A stretch of 64,000 bases of DNA from JAFARZ01 sp035651595 (GCA_035651595.1 DASRFJ010000106.1:1-64000), one strand, 5' to 3'. Positions 55,701 to 64,000 are shown, counted from the stretch's first letter. The notes: a model not told the origin generated them from the letters alone. Numbers and translations are program-made.

Positions 55701-57378
55701 TTCGGCCGTCGATTCGGCGTCCGCTAAGGTCAAGGGCGCGATGACGGCGCTGTCTTCCATGCACATCAACCCGCTGCGGATGCCGGCCGCCGACCTGTCC
55801 GCCCTGGACCAGGCGAAAGCGAAAACCGCGTCGGACATGAACGGGATCACCGGCACCATGGCGGCAGCAGCCGGCCCGGCCCGCGCCGCGGGTGCAGCGG
55901 TGGCGGCGGGGATGGCCGGCGGGATCAGCGCCGGGACAGGAGCGGCGGTAGCGGCAGCGCACCAGCTCGCCGCCGAGGTCGAGAGCGCCCTCAACGTCTC
56001 CCTCCAGGTGCACAGCCCGTCGAAAGTGTCCGAGCACAGCGGCGAGGAGTTCAGCGCCGGCCTGGCTTCCGGCATAGACAAGGGAAAAACCAAGGCGAAG
56101 AAGTCCGCCGCCGGCCTGTCCGCTTCCACCGTGAACTCGCTGGTCACCGGGCTCCAGGGCGGCCAGTCCGCGGTCGATGCCGCGATGGCGGCGCTCGGCT
56201 CCCCCGCCAAGCCCCAGGACATCACCACCATCGAGGCGACCGTCGCGAAACTGAAATCCGATCTGGCGGCGGGACTGAAGAAGGGCGATGTCTCCAAATC
56301 CGAGGACAGCGCCCTGACGACGATGCTGGACCGGGACAACCAGAAGCTCCAGCGGCTCGCGGCGCAGCGCACGAAACTGGAAACCGAGATCGCCTCCGCC
56401 CAGCAGCTCGGCCAGTCCGCGATCAGCGAGGCGTCCATCCTGAACGCCGGGCAGGCCGCCCCCGCTGAGTCGATCACCGCGCAGGCCAGCAGCCAGACGG
56501 TGCAGGGCATGCAGTACCAGGCGCAGCAGCAGCAGCAGTTCGCGAGCCAGCTGGCCCAGCTGCAGAAGCAGGGCCTCAACGCCCAGTCCATCTCGCAACT
56601 CGCGCAGGGCGGCGCGGCGGCCGGCCTGCCGGTCACCGAGGGCCTCGTCGGGGACAAGTCCGCGATCTCCCAGATCAACCAGTCCGAGAAGCAGATCATG
56701 GCGGCTGCCGGGAGCATCGGGAACACGGGTGCCCCGGCCATGTACCAGGCAGGGCAGCAAGTCGCCTCCCAGCTCGGCAAGGGCCTCCAAGGCCAGCTCA
56801 AGGCGGTTGACAACCAGATGAAGTCCGTCGCCCACGGCATGGTGAGCGCCGTCGAGGCGGGACTGAACGGCAAGGGCCTCAAGGCGGCGATGGCGGCGGA
56901 CGGGGCCTCGGCCGGGCAGGGGTTCGCCAGCGGGCTCCAGTCGGAGATCCCCGCCGCGTCGGCGGCCGGGGCGGCGCTCGCGCAGGCTGCGGAAGCAGCG
57001 GCGAAAGCGCAGCTCCAGTCCCATTCCCCGTCGCTGGTGTTCCGGCGCGTCGGGTTCACCGTGCCGGAGGGGTTCGCGCAGGGCATAGGCGACGGTGCCG
57101 GGCCGGTGTCGGCCGCCGCCGGGCGGATGGCGTCCGGTGCGGCAGCGCATGCGGGGATGATGCACCCGTACGGCGGCGGCGGCGGCGGAACACCCAGCGT
57201 GGGCGGGTTCTCCGGTGGGGGCGGCGGTACCCAGGTGGTCCACCACCACTACAACATAACGGTACAGGGCAGTGTCACCACTGAGCGTGACCTGTTCAAC
57301 GCCATGCAGGACAGGCAGCTGGAACGGTCCGCGAATAACTACCGGGGCGGCTGGAACCTGCCGTACAAGGGGGCGTGA
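52708..57378 (+). CDS. Tape measure protein
   Basis: This 1556-residue protein starts at GTG 52708 behind GGGGGTGA. It is Ala-rich and helical throughout and fixes tail length. Residues about 107-172 contain four imperfect copies of a 21-residue Asp-Ser-Ala-Ala unit. Hydrophobic and amphipathic stretches lie in the middle. The C-terminal part carries two HSPS modules (VHSPSKVSEHSGEEFSAGLA and SHSPSLVFRRVGFTVPEGFA) seen in other tape measures. No obvious peptidase motif was found. Confidence 0.92.
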   Translation: MAIEETIAVGVSGLGDVTALADALDKAAASAARLDEAAGKGFSFSGAASGAGKLADSYEAAFARIQAQFDAMEKRMASMGKAAGGDSAAASLGAVGEAGKAAAAGLDSAAASGAAAGDALKSAAGGADSAAASFGAAGDAAKSAAAGADAVAGSGAAAADGLKSAGAGADAAAGQLAALRAEMTATAASADATAAATADANAKIARGQRLNTMAARDASAEAVAAQRAQSAASRQAAEDAAASSSKHSAVVLGLAAALGYGTEKAAQLQTSVTKLYTSAGESRANLPMISQGILAMSGATDTSQADLAAGAYFAESAGFHGRNALAVTRAAAQGAKAEGANVPDVANALTTVLNDYFGGPAKTPQLQQKQATQAMNEIIASVGQGKMTLQGLSTALPVLLPTAKTAGLKLPQVLGAEATMTAGGTTPENAAQEIRYTVQHLQKLSNPQAAEMQMLGINPVQLQHDLGRQGLTGTIGEVDNAIQKHMGPGGMVLLDTMNQAKLATQSAREEIAAMPPSIRKTAEAYLSGSINAKAFNQAVRQGPESARDANLLKQFESTASSALGFSQLVKSGQGNQQTVAAALATLMGGQPGMQVAEQVGGADHLKTFGDNVRTIGDTAAHTGDNIRGWNDIQGQLNFKLGSFVHTAEAVATEAGQMVLPDLTKVLGVASGAGQFLASHPAVTQPLMAGGGILAAGYALQKVRQPVTAALQGAGKIGEALHIPGLDKLANIGKDTGLAGAATGLTGAATSLDGAAASLEGAAASLKGGSLAGAAEGGGLPGAAATGERAAGSAAEKDAALAGEEAAGGSFLSKFLGGAKSAAGGLGEVASRMVMPLAVAATVKQVGDQLAPAGSNAGKITSITQHSSLAGPSGSLDIGGWFGLLAQHMPDLFGSGGRPQTASLAGGGRYAALSGDYRQSVPAPYAAPRAAPAPLPAESQMPHLYAAAGHPGTMTGGPPVKIPAPDLSAVEGATAKAKNALNTLGNIQVKPVKVPAPDTSAVDSASAKVKGAMTALSSMHINPLRMPAADLSALDQAKAKTASDMNGITGTMAAAAGPARAAGAAVAAGMAGGISAGTGAAVAAAHQLAAEVESALNVSLQVHSPSKVSEHSGEEFSAGLASGIDKGKTKAKKSAAGLSASTVNSLVTGLQGGQSAVDAAMAALGSPAKPQDITTIEATVAKLKSDLAAGLKKGDVSKSEDSALTTMLDRDNQKLQRLAAQRTKLETEIASAQQLGQSAISEASILNAGQAAPAESITAQASSQTVQGMQYQAQQQQQFASQLAQLQKQGLNAQSISQLAQGGAAAGLPVTEGLVGDKSAISQINQSEKQIMAAAGSIGNTGAPAMYQAGQQVASQLGKGLQGQLKAVDNQMKSVAHGMVSAVEAGLNGKGLKAAMAADGASAGQGFASGLQSEIPAASAAGAALAQAAEAAAKAQLQSHSPSLVFRRVGFTVPEGFAQGIGDGAGPVSAAAGRMASGAAAHAGMMHPYGGGGGGTPSVGGFSGGGGGTQVVHHHYNITVQGSVTTERDLFNAMQDRQLERSANNYRGGWNLPYKGA

Positions 57379-57382
57379 CCAG

Positions 57383-60232
57383 GTGTCCTTGTCATACACG
57401 CAGATCACCGGCACGTTCGAGGACGGTTCCGGGAACCCGCTCAGCGGCACGGCCGAGTTCAGCATCAACACCACCCTGTACGCGTCGGGCGTCCCGCTGC
57501 TCCAGCCCAGCGTGCCCGTCCAGGCGCAGATCATCGCCGGCAGCCTGAAGAACGCCGAGGGCGGCACCCTCCAGCTCCTCGACCTGGCCAGCACCGGCAT
57601 CGCCTTCGCCGGCCAGACCGGCTTCTGGTTCTGGACAGTCTCAGTGACGATCGGCGGCGAGGTGCTGCCGCCGTGGAGCTTCTTCCTGGAACACTCCGGG
57701 ACCGCCGTGGACCTGTACTCGCTCGCCAACACGTCAGCGGGAGGCGGTGGCGGGATCACGCCGCCAGCGGGGGACATCGGCGGCAGCACGTCAGCTCCCA
57801 CGGTGGTGTCCACGCACCTTTCCGCGCCGCTGCCGACGGCGCAGGGCGGCACCGGGCAGAACGCCGCGAACAGCGCCGCGCTGCTGGCCGCGCTCGGCGC
57901 GCTCCAGGCCGCCGGCAACCTGTCAGATGTCGCTAACGCGGCTACAGCCAGGACGAACCTCGGGCTGGGCTCCGCGGCCACGCAGCCGTCCTCGGCGTTC
58001 GACGCGTCAGGTGCCGCGGTCACGGCGCAAGGCAATGCCGAGGCGTACGCGGACACGAGCAAGCTGGCCAAAGCCGCGAACCTGTCCGACCTGGCGAACG
58101 CGGCGACCGCGCGTACTAACCTGGGGCTCGGTTCCGCCGCCACGCAGGATACGTCCGCGTTCGACGCGGCTGGTTCGGCAGTCACGGCGCAAGGGAACGC
58201 GGAAGCATACTCGTCTCCCACCACGACCCTGGGCGACACCATCTACGGCGGGCCGTCCGGCGTGCCGGCCCGGCTCCCGGGGAACACGGCCGCGACCAGG
58301 AAGTTCTGGCGCCAGCAGGGCACCGGGACGGCGTCGGCCGCCCCCGCGTGGGACACCCTCACCCAGGCCGATATCACCGCGGCTTACCCGTGGCAGTTCC
58401 TGCCGGAGAGCTACGGCGCGAAACGGGACGGCGCGTTCCTGTACGACGCCGCGATGACGAACGGGTCGGCGGTGCTGACCGCGGCGGGGCTTCCCGCTCC
58501 GTCCGCGCCGTCCGTGTCGAACTCCGGCACCGGGGGTACCGTCCTGGCGGGCACGTACCAGGTCATCGTCACCTACGTGAACCAGTACGGGGAGACGCTG
58601 GGCAGCACGGCGAGCAGCACGGCAACCAGCGGCACCACGTCATCGATCACGGTCACGTCGCCGCTGCCGTGGACGAACGCCACCGGCTATTACGTGTACT
58701 GCACCCAGGCCGGCGGTTCCTCCTTCACCCGGCAGCAGGTCCTGGGCAACCCGACGCCGCTGCGCAGCAGTTTCGCGATCACCGCGCCGCCGGCGAGCAG
58801 CGGTGCCGCGCCGCCCGGCTCAAACACTTCGGGTTCGGCGCCGTTCACCAGCGGCGATGTCGGCAAGCACATCATCGTCCCCTCGGCGGGCGGGTTCCTC
58901 AACGTGCCGCTCGTCACCACCATCGCCAGCTTCCAGTCAGCCAGCCAGGTCACCCTCGCGGCGAACGCTACCCGCACGGTCAACGGGCAGGGCGCGGTAT
59001 ACGGCACCGATGACACCAGCGCGGTCCAGCAGGCCGTCAATGCCGCCGTCTCCTACGCACGGCTGAGCGAGCAGGCCGCCGCGGAGGTGCTGTTCTCCGC
59101 CGGGATCTACGTAATCGCCGGGGCGCCGGGCGGCACCTACCAGTCCGCGCAGATCCAGATCCCATACGTCAACCCGTACACCGGTCCGAAAGTTGACCTG
59201 AAGCTCACGGGCCCGCAGCAGGCCGGCGGCCCTGTGCACTGGTCCCAGCCCAATCCGCCCGCGGCGGGGGCCACGCTGGCGAGCGTCTATTACAACGACT
59301 CCTCCAGCGGCGGCGGGCCGCCGCCGAACGTGGTGATCGGCGGCCCGGTGCAGGGCGGCGGCCTGTTCTTCGGCGGCAACAACGGCCTGTTCAGCAACAT
59401 GCGGGTGATCGCGGACGGAATCAACGTGCTCGTGGCTTACCGGCCATGTGTCGCCGGCCTGGACCTGTACGGCTGCGCCCAAGCCGACATACGGTCATTC
59501 GCCTACTACTGCATGGCCGCCACGGGCACCGCAGCCGGCGGCTGGCCGCCTTACGAGTCTGACGGCGGCAACCCGTCCGCGTGGGGAACTTTCGGCTACC
59601 GCAGCCCCGCGACCGGCAACAACGACCAGAACGACCTTGACCGGGGAACCTTTATCGGCCCCTACCACGGCATTATCATCTCCGACCACTTCTCCGGCGG
59701 CTCTGTCAAGAGCATCTTCTGCAACGACGGGGTCCTCGTGTCGGCTGTGAGCCAAGCACACCACTGCCAGATTGCGTCACTGTCTTTCGAGACCGGGCAG
59801 GACGCGGTGCGGGTCGACTCCAGCGGGCAGACGTGCGCACTGTTCATCGGTTCGCTGCATGTCGAGTCGCTGTTCGGGTTCTTCATCAACGATTCCGGGA
59901 ACCTGCTGTTCGGCGAGATCCGCGCCGAGGACCAGGGCACTACCGGGGTCATCGCCAACGGCAAGAACGGCGCGGCGAACGTGTGCCTGGTCTGGGATTT
60001 CCAGCCGCTCGGCGCGGTCGCTTCCCCGCCTGCGGTCCCCGCCTCCGGCACCCCCTACGTCAACCAGTTCTGGCGGGACGCGACCGTCATCGTGACCGGC
60101 GGGACCGTCTCGGCCATTTCCGTGGACGGCAGGACGACCGGGCTCACGTCAGGCCCTGTGCCTGTCCGCAACGGCGGGACGATCACCCTCACCTACTCGG
60201 TGGCGCCTACCTGGGCCTGGGACCTGAGCTAG
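57383..60232 (+). CDS. Tail fibre/spike with pectin-lyase-like region
   Basis: This 949-residue protein starts at GTG 57383 behind GGGGGC. An N-terminal beta domain attaches it to the tail (VSLSYTQITGTFEDGSGNPL). Two copies of a fibre repeat follow (NLSDVANAATARTNLGLGSA and its partner about 54 residues on). After PESYGAKRDGAFLYDAAMTN a beta-helix of pectin-lyase type begins, interrupted by an FN3-like insert (VLAGTYQVIVTYVNQYGETL) and resuming at DDTSAVQQAVNAAVSY. Such spikes bind or digest surface polysaccharide. Confidence 0.8.
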   Translation: MSLSYTQITGTFEDGSGNPLSGTAEFSINTTLYASGVPLLQPSVPVQAQIIAGSLKNAEGGTLQLLDLASTGIAFAGQTGFWFWTVSVTIGGEVLPPWSFFLEHSGTAVDLYSLANTSAGGGGGITPPAGDIGGSTSAPTVVSTHLSAPLPTAQGGTGQNAANSAALLAALGALQAAGNLSDVANAATARTNLGLGSAATQPSSAFDASGAAVTAQGNAEAYADTSKLAKAANLSDLANAATARTNLGLGSAATQDTSAFDAAGSAVTAQGNAEAYSSPTTTLGDTIYGGPSGVPARLPGNTAATRKFWRQQGTGTASAAPAWDTLTQADITAAYPWQFLPESYGAKRDGAFLYDAAMTNGSAVLTAAGLPAPSAPSVSNSGTGGTVLAGTYQVIVTYVNQYGETLGSTASSTATSGTTSSITVTSPLPWTNATGYYVYCTQAGGSSFTRQQVLGNPTPLRSSFAITAPPASSGAAPPGSNTSGSAPFTSGDVGKHIIVPSAGGFLNVPLVTTIASFQSASQVTLAANATRTVNGQGAVYGTDDTSAVQQAVNAAVSYARLSEQAAAEVLFSAGIYVIAGAPGGTYQSAQIQIPYVNPYTGPKVDLKLTGPQQAGGPVHWSQPNPPAAGATLASVYYNDSSSGGGPPPNVVIGGPVQGGGLFFGGNNGLFSNMRVIADGINVLVAYRPCVAGLDLYGCAQADIRSFAYYCMAATGTAAGGWPPYESDGGNPSAWGTFGYRSPATGNNDQNDLDRGTFIGPYHGIIISDHFSGGSVKSIFCNDGVLVSAVSQAHHCQIASLSFETGQDAVRVDSSGQTCALFIGSLHVESLFGFFINDSGNLLFGEIRAEDQGTTGVIANGKNGAANVCLVWDFQPLGAVASPPAVPASGTPYVNQFWRDATVIVTGGTVSAISVDGRTTGLTSGPVPVRNGGTITLTYSVAPTWAWDLS

Positions 60233-60246
60233 CGGGCGGACTGAGC

Positions 60247-60281
60247 GCCCTCCTCGTATCTCGCTGCCACGCTAGGAGGGC
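60247..60281 (+). promoter_or_regulatory. Hairpin sequestering a ribosome site
   Basis: GCCCTCCT and AGGAGGGC pair perfectly with a 19-base loop. The 3' arm is the AGGAGGG ribosome site of the gene at 60288. Confidence 0.6.
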
Positions 60282-60287
60282 TGCCCC

Positions 60288-60893
60288 GTGCCGTTCAGCA
60301 CCGCCGCCGCGGACTACGAGCTTGACCAGGAAGGCGCGAACCATTCCCTGTTCGCCAGCCTGCACAGCGCCTACTCGGCCACCGGGGCGAACGAGCTGTC
60401 CGGCGGGTCGCCGGCCTACGCCCGGCAGGCAGTCACCTGGTCGGCCGCGGCGAGCAACAGCAAGGCGCTGAGCAACTCCCCGACGCTGAACGTGCCCGCG
60501 GGCTCGTCGGTGGCGTTCATCGGCCTGTGGGACGCGGTCAGCGGAGGCTCGTTCCGGGGCATGTACCCGAACAGTGCCGGGGCGATCGCGTACGGGTTCA
60601 GCGCGCCCTCCTCGACCAGCATCCTGCTCGCCCCCGGCTCGGCTTACGCGGCGAACCAGACGGTGGTCGTGTTCCCTGTCGCCGGGTCCGCGCTCCCGAG
60701 CGGCCTCACAGCCGGCACCATCTATTACGTCAAATCCCCGTCCGGGGACTCGTTCCAGCTCTCGGCCACCTCTGGTGGCAGCGCGATCACTTTGTCGGCG
60801 GACGGTGCCGGCGTGATTCAAGCAGTGTCTGTCGAAGCGTTCGTGTCTCAAGGGACGTTCCAGGTGAGCAGCGGCTCGCTGGCGATCATCTAG
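60288..60893 (+). CDS. Minor tail/fibre protein
   Basis: This 201-residue protein starts at GTG 60288 behind AGGAGGG. It is beta-rich with Ala/Ser/Gly repeats. The N-terminus DYELDQEGANHSLFASLHSA and the later SVAFIGLWDAVSGGSFRGMY resemble small tail proteins of actinophages. A TAGTIYYVKSPSGDSFQLSA segment looks like a repeated surface motif. Confidence 0.65.
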   Translation: MPFSTAAADYELDQEGANHSLFASLHSAYSATGANELSGGSPAYARQAVTWSAAASNSKALSNSPTLNVPAGSSVAFIGLWDAVSGGSFRGMYPNSAGAIAYGFSAPSSTSILLAPGSAYAANQTVVVFPVAGSALPSGLTAGTIYYVKSPSGDSFQLSATSGGSAITLSADGAGVIQAVSVEAFVSQGTFQVSSGSLAII

Positions 60894-61068
60894 CGCGCCG
60901 GTCACGCGGCCAGCTCGCGCAGGTGAGCCAGCCTGAGCCGAAGCACAGGAATTCCTCCGCCGCGACCTCATGCCGGGCGAGCCCCGGCCAGAGCGATGGC
61001 ACCGCGATGAGCCCGCCGACGGCGAGGGCGGCCAGGGCCACCAGGGCAGCCGAGCGCCAGATGTTCAC
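60886..61068 (-). CDS. Moron: small exported or membrane protein
   Basis: This 60-residue protein starts at GTG 61066-61068. Residues 5-28 form one hydrophobic helix (SAALVALAALAVGGLIAVPS), followed by a short domain with FLCFGSGWLTC, which could be disulphide-linked outside. A leftward TACTGT box ends seven bases before the start, so it has its own leaderless promoter, as lysogen-expressed morons do. Its 3' end overlaps the rightward gene by eight bases. Confidence 0.6.
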   Translation of the reverse strand: MNIWRSAALVALAALAVGGLIAVPSLWPGLARHEVAAEEFLCFGSGWLTCASWPRDRRAR

Positions 61069-61075
61069 GCCAGCG

Positions 61076-61081
61076 ACAGTA
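61076..61081 (-). promoter_or_regulatory. -10 box of the moron promoter
   Basis: Leftward TACTGT lies seven bases before GTG 61066-61068. No clear -35 box is visible. Confidence 0.5.
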
Positions 61082-61109
61082 CCGCTCCCTGGCCGGAGGG
61101 GGGCACCCG

Positions 61110-64000
61110 GTGCCTTCGCAGACCTTCACCGCCTCCGGATCATGGACGGTCCCGGCGAACGCGGTGCCCGGTTCGGTCCAGGTGTACGCCATCGGCGAAA
61201 GCGGCAACGCCGGGACATCGGTGCACGGCTCCACGCCGGGTGCGGGTTCCGGAGGCGGGGCGTGCGGCGGTGAGCCCAGTCTCGGCGGCCTGACTCCCGG
61301 CACGACCGTCCTGACGCTCACGATCCCGCAGGGCGGCACCGGAAACCCCACCACGGTGACGGGCGGCTCGGTCACCGTCCAGGGAAACGCGGGCGGTTCG
61401 GCCACCGGGACGAGCCCCGGCAGCGGCGGCGCGGCCGGCACCAACACGGTCGCGTTCCGCGGCGGGAACGGGGCATCGAACTCGGGTTCCGCGTCGCCGG
61501 GCGGCGGCGGTGGCGGGTCGGCCGGGTCCACAGGGCCGGGCGGCGACGCCTCGGGAGCTACCGGCGGTGCGGCCGGGACCGGCGCGGCCGGGCCGCCGTC
61601 CCTGGCGGGTGCGGCGGGGGCGAGCGGGCCGGGGAGCCTGTCCGCCGGCACGAACGGCACCGCCCCGGGAGGCGGAGCGTCCGGCGGCGGGTCCGGCGGG
61701 TCCGTCAACCACACCGGCGGCACCGGGGCGCCGGGCCAGGTCATCATCATCTGGCAGGTTTTCACTTTCGGGTTCGCCGGCACCGGCAAGGGCACCGGGA
61801 CGTTCACCGGGACGATCCACAAGACCGGGTCGTTCAAGGGCTACACGAGCGGATGGATGGCCCCCCCGGTCAGGGTCGTCAACGCCTGGTCAGGGACGTT
61901 CGCGCAGCCCGCAGTGTTCGGCAACATGCCGCCGGCGCTCCAGTCCGTCGTGGTGCCGCTCACCCCGGCGGGGAGCCTCGGCCTCGGCACCGGGACACCG
62001 TCGGCGGGCAACTGGCTGTTCTGCGTATCCGGGCTCAACGAGCAGTCCGCCACGTCAGAGGCGACAGTCGCCGTCTCGGATGACGTGCACGACTTCTGGC
62101 GGCCAGGCGACGAGACGACCTCGACGTGGGCCGTGTCGCAGGCGGCTGCCCTGACGCGGACCTCGGGCTGGTACACGCCGAACCTGAAGCGGATCCCGTC
62201 CGCCGTATACGCCGCACCGAACGGCTGCCTTGACGCGCAGTCGGTCATGGTCATCGAGGTGACCGGGCTCGGGCCGTGGGACACCGTCACCGGGATCTAC
62301 ACCAGCTACGCAGCAGCCGTGACGTCGCTGACCCTGGCGCTTCCCGCGCCCTCCGCCCCGGTGTTCCTGCTCGCCGCCGCGTGCGGGGACTCGGCAGCGG
62401 CCGGGCAGCAGCTCACCCCCGCCGGATGGAACACGCTGCCGCCGGTTTCAGCGTCGAACGGCGTGGATCACGCCTGCGACGCTGTCCTGACCACGGCATG
62501 GACCACCGGCTCCTCGGCAGTGTCCGTCAACGCCACGGCGGCATCCGCGACGGACCTGTCCGGGGTCGTCATCGGGGTCCTCCAGAACGCCCCGTCACCG
62601 ATCCCGGCCGGCGCGAACCCGGCGTGGGCAGGCCGGTTCATCGTGGAGATCGGCCTGGGCTCGGGGTTCCAGACACCGCCGGACCAGGTCACCTGGACCA
62701 AGGTGACCGACAATGAGTGGCCGGGCACGTACGTGCCGGGCTCCGGCACCGTCAAGCGTGCCTGGACCTGGTCCGACAGCGGCGGGATCCAGTACGGCCT
62801 CGGCGGCCTCCAGTCCGGTGAGGGCACCAGCCAGTGGGACAACGCGGACGGCTACCTGACCCCGTCCAACTCGTCCTCGCCGCTGTACCCGGATGTCACC
62901 ACCGGCACTCCCGTGCGGATCCGCGCAGCTCTCGGCACCATCGGCGGGAAAACCGTCAACTCGTGGTACGTGGTGCAGCGCAATGCGCTCAAGTTCACCG
63001 AGAAGCGCACCAAGGGCCTGAGGTCGTTCATCGAGGCGGGGCTCACCGACATCTACAGCGTGTTCTCCGCCCCCTGCCCGTCCCCGTACCGGGGCGAGGT
63101 CTACCAGGACAACCCGCACATGTGGATCCCGTGCGATGACCAGCCGGTATCGGGCGGCGTGCTGCCCACCCAGCTCCGCAACGCGGCCGAGGGAACCGGG
63201 CTGCCGCTCCAGATCGTCCCCTCGCCGAACGGGGTCTCCGGGCAGGACGGCTACTCCTCCTCCGGCGCGTGGACGAGCATCTCCGGGTCCAACCCCGGCG
63301 CGGACGGCACCGACCTGACGGCCCTGCTGAACGTGGTCGGCACATCGGTTCCGCCGCCTAGCGTCGCGGTCTACTCGGTGGCGGCCGACAGCGGCTGGAT
63401 GTACGGGGACCCGCAGTCCTCCCCCGGTATCCAGGCCGGCGGCGGCCCGGTGACGGCGCAGCCTGGCGCGGCAGCGTGGCAGCAGAGCGGAGCATCGGGG
63501 AATACCGGGTCGAACGGCTGGTTCCTGGCCTGCCATGACCCGTCGTTCCCGCCTCTGAGCGGCGGGATCACCGTCGAATCCTGGTTCAACTACGCGTATT
63601 TCCGCACGGCTGCCGGCGTGAACAACGCCGGCACCTTTTACGGGGAAACCGGGCAGCCGTACTGCCCGCTGACGCTGTGGGAGCTGGCGACCGACACCGG
63701 CCCGGTGTGCCTGCTCCAGCTCGACTTGTCCGGGCACCTGGTCTTCACGACGTACAACGGGACGACCCCCACCTCAACGACGGTGTACAACTCGTCTGAC
63801 CTGCGGTGCAACGCGTGGGTGAACTACACCGTCGTCATGAACCAGGGCTCGTGGACGGTGTACGTCAACGCCGGCCTCACCGCCAAGGCGACCGGCTCGG
63901 GCGCGGGGATGACATCGGCCTGGACCTGGTTCATAGGGAACGGCGACCTCGGCACCAGCGGCGGGACGAACCTGGCCGCGATCCAGCACGGCGGCAACTG
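61110..64000 (+). CDS. Large tail-tip/adhesin protein, 3' end outside window
   Basis: The frame opens at GTG 61110 behind GGAGGGGGG and stays open to the window end, over 960 codons. It starts with a glycine-rich tail-tip domain (FTASGSWTVPANAVPGSVQV, then many GGG runs to about base 61740). A middle beta region (VVPLTPAGSLGLGTGTPSAG, LKRIPSAVYAAPNGCLD) follows. Near the end a concanavalin/LamG-like fold begins (GGITVESWFNYAYFRTAAGV, then WVNYTVVMNQGSWTVYVNAG). This is the likely receptor-binding protein. Confidence 0.8.
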   Translation, partial: MPSQTFTASGSWTVPANAVPGSVQVYAIGESGNAGTSVHGSTPGAGSGGGACGGEPSLGGLTPGTTVLTLTIPQGGTGNPTTVTGGSVTVQGNAGGSATGTSPGSGGAAGTNTVAFRGGNGASNSGSASPGGGGGGSAGSTGPGGDASGATGGAAGTGAAGPPSLAGAAGASGPGSLSAGTNGTAPGGGASGGGSGGSVNHTGGTGAPGQVIIIWQVFTFGFAGTGKGTGTFTGTIHKTGSFKGYTSGWMAPPVRVVNAWSGTFAQPAVFGNMPPALQSVVVPLTPAGSLGLGTGTPSAGNWLFCVSGLNEQSATSEATVAVSDDVHDFWRPGDETTSTWAVSQAAALTRTSGWYTPNLKRIPSAVYAAPNGCLDAQSVMVIEVTGLGPWDTVTGIYTSYAAAVTSLTLALPAPSAPVFLLAAACGDSAAAGQQLTPAGWNTLPPVSASNGVDHACDAVLTTAWTTGSSAVSVNATAASATDLSGVVIGVLQNAPSPIPAGANPAWAGRFIVEIGLGSGFQTPPDQVTWTKVTDNEWPGTYVPGSGTVKRAWTWSDSGGIQYGLGGLQSGEGTSQWDNADGYLTPSNSSSPLYPDVTTGTPVRIRAALGTIGGKTVNSWYVVQRNALKFTEKRTKGLRSFIEAGLTDIYSVFSAPCPSPYRGEVYQDNPHMWIPCDDQPVSGGVLPTQLRNAAEGTGLPLQIVPSPNGVSGQDGYSSSGAWTSISGSNPGADGTDLTALLNVVGTSVPPPSVAVYSVAADSGWMYGDPQSSPGIQAGGGPVTAQPGAAAWQQSGASGNTGSNGWFLACHDPSFPPLSGGITVESWFNYAYFRTAAGVNNAGTFYGETGQPYCPLTLWELATDTGPVCLLQLDLSGHLVFTTYNGTTPTSTTVYNSSDLRCNAWVNYTVVMNQGSWTVYVNAGLTAKATGSGAGMTSAWTWFIGNGDLGTSGGTNLAAIQHGGN

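Noticed and set aside
54955..58242. A 1095-codon leftward frame across the tape measure and fibre genes
   Set aside because: It is a mirror of the GC-biased third positions of the rightward genes, has no ribosome site and crosses two well-supported genes.
1..64000. tRNA or rRNA genes
   Set aside because: I saw no cloverleaf with a TTCGA arm and CCA end and no rRNA-like stretch; a covariance-model search would be decisive.

Overview
The window is very GC-rich DNA. Most gene starts carry an AGGAGG-type ribosome binding site; others are leaderless, with a TANNNT box 6-7 bases before the start codon. Together with WhiB, a TraB/FtsK-type DNA pump, actinobacterial integration host factor, DUF2637 and DUF574 proteins, this points to a Streptomyces-like actinobacterium. 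The window looks like the interior of one temperate tailed phage, or phage-plasmid hybrid. Both ends are cut inside genes. I see no integrase, replication initiator, holin or obvious endolysin, so the element continues outside the window.

Layout. Positions 1-14050 hold a leftward early and recombination operon whose genes mostly overlap by four bases (ATGA/GTGA). It encodes a (GD/GS/GY)n repeat protein, a DUF6948 protein, a cytosine-C5 DNA methylase interrupted at its 3' end by an HNH gene, a Gp37/Gp68 (DUF5131) protein, two more HNH genes, a DnaQ-like exonuclease, a RecT/Erf-like annealing protein with a PD-(D/E)XK nuclease, and an XRE repressor. At 14.05-14.17 kb the repressor promoter is covered by a perfect 16-bp inverted repeat facing a divergent HTH gene, which is the likely genetic switch. 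Positions 14.9-25.6 kb are accessory: a membrane protein with an Ig/BACON-like tail, a DUF574 methyltransferase, two more leftward operons of tiny genes, a GntR regulator, an HTH/TPR regulator, a lipoprotein, a RelE/Phd-type toxin-antitoxin pair and ribbon-helix-helix-like proteins.

Positions 25.7-31.5 kb resemble the transfer module of an actinomycete conjugative element: WhiB, a TraB/FtsK pump, Spd-like membrane proteins, integration host factor and DUF2637, with a helically phased CTAAC repeat array just after the pump. Positions 31.5-35.6 kb hold small zinc-ribbon and HTH genes and a permuted NlpC/P60 (YiiX-like) hydrolase.

Positions 35.67-64.0 kb are a rightward virion module in the usual siphovirus order: small and large terminase, two paralogous small proteins, a portal fused to a 2H-phosphoesterase and a MuF domain, an XkdF-like protease, a DUF6582/scaffold protein, major capsid, connectors, tail tube, frameshifted tail-assembly chaperone, tape measure and three tail-tip/fibre proteins. 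Leftward moron cassettes sit at 42.25-43.15 kb and 60.89-61.07 kb.

How it works together. The switch at 14.1 kb should choose between lysogeny and expression of the leftward recombination operon. The transfer module could move the element between mycelia as DNA, while the virion module packages it. The best candidates for new biology are the portal-2H-MuF fusion, which could deliver a nucleotide-degrading enzyme with the particle; the pairing of a conjugative pump with its CTAAC array inside a phage genome; and the HNH insertion that rebuilt the methylase tail. No database search could be run, so family names come from motif recognition.
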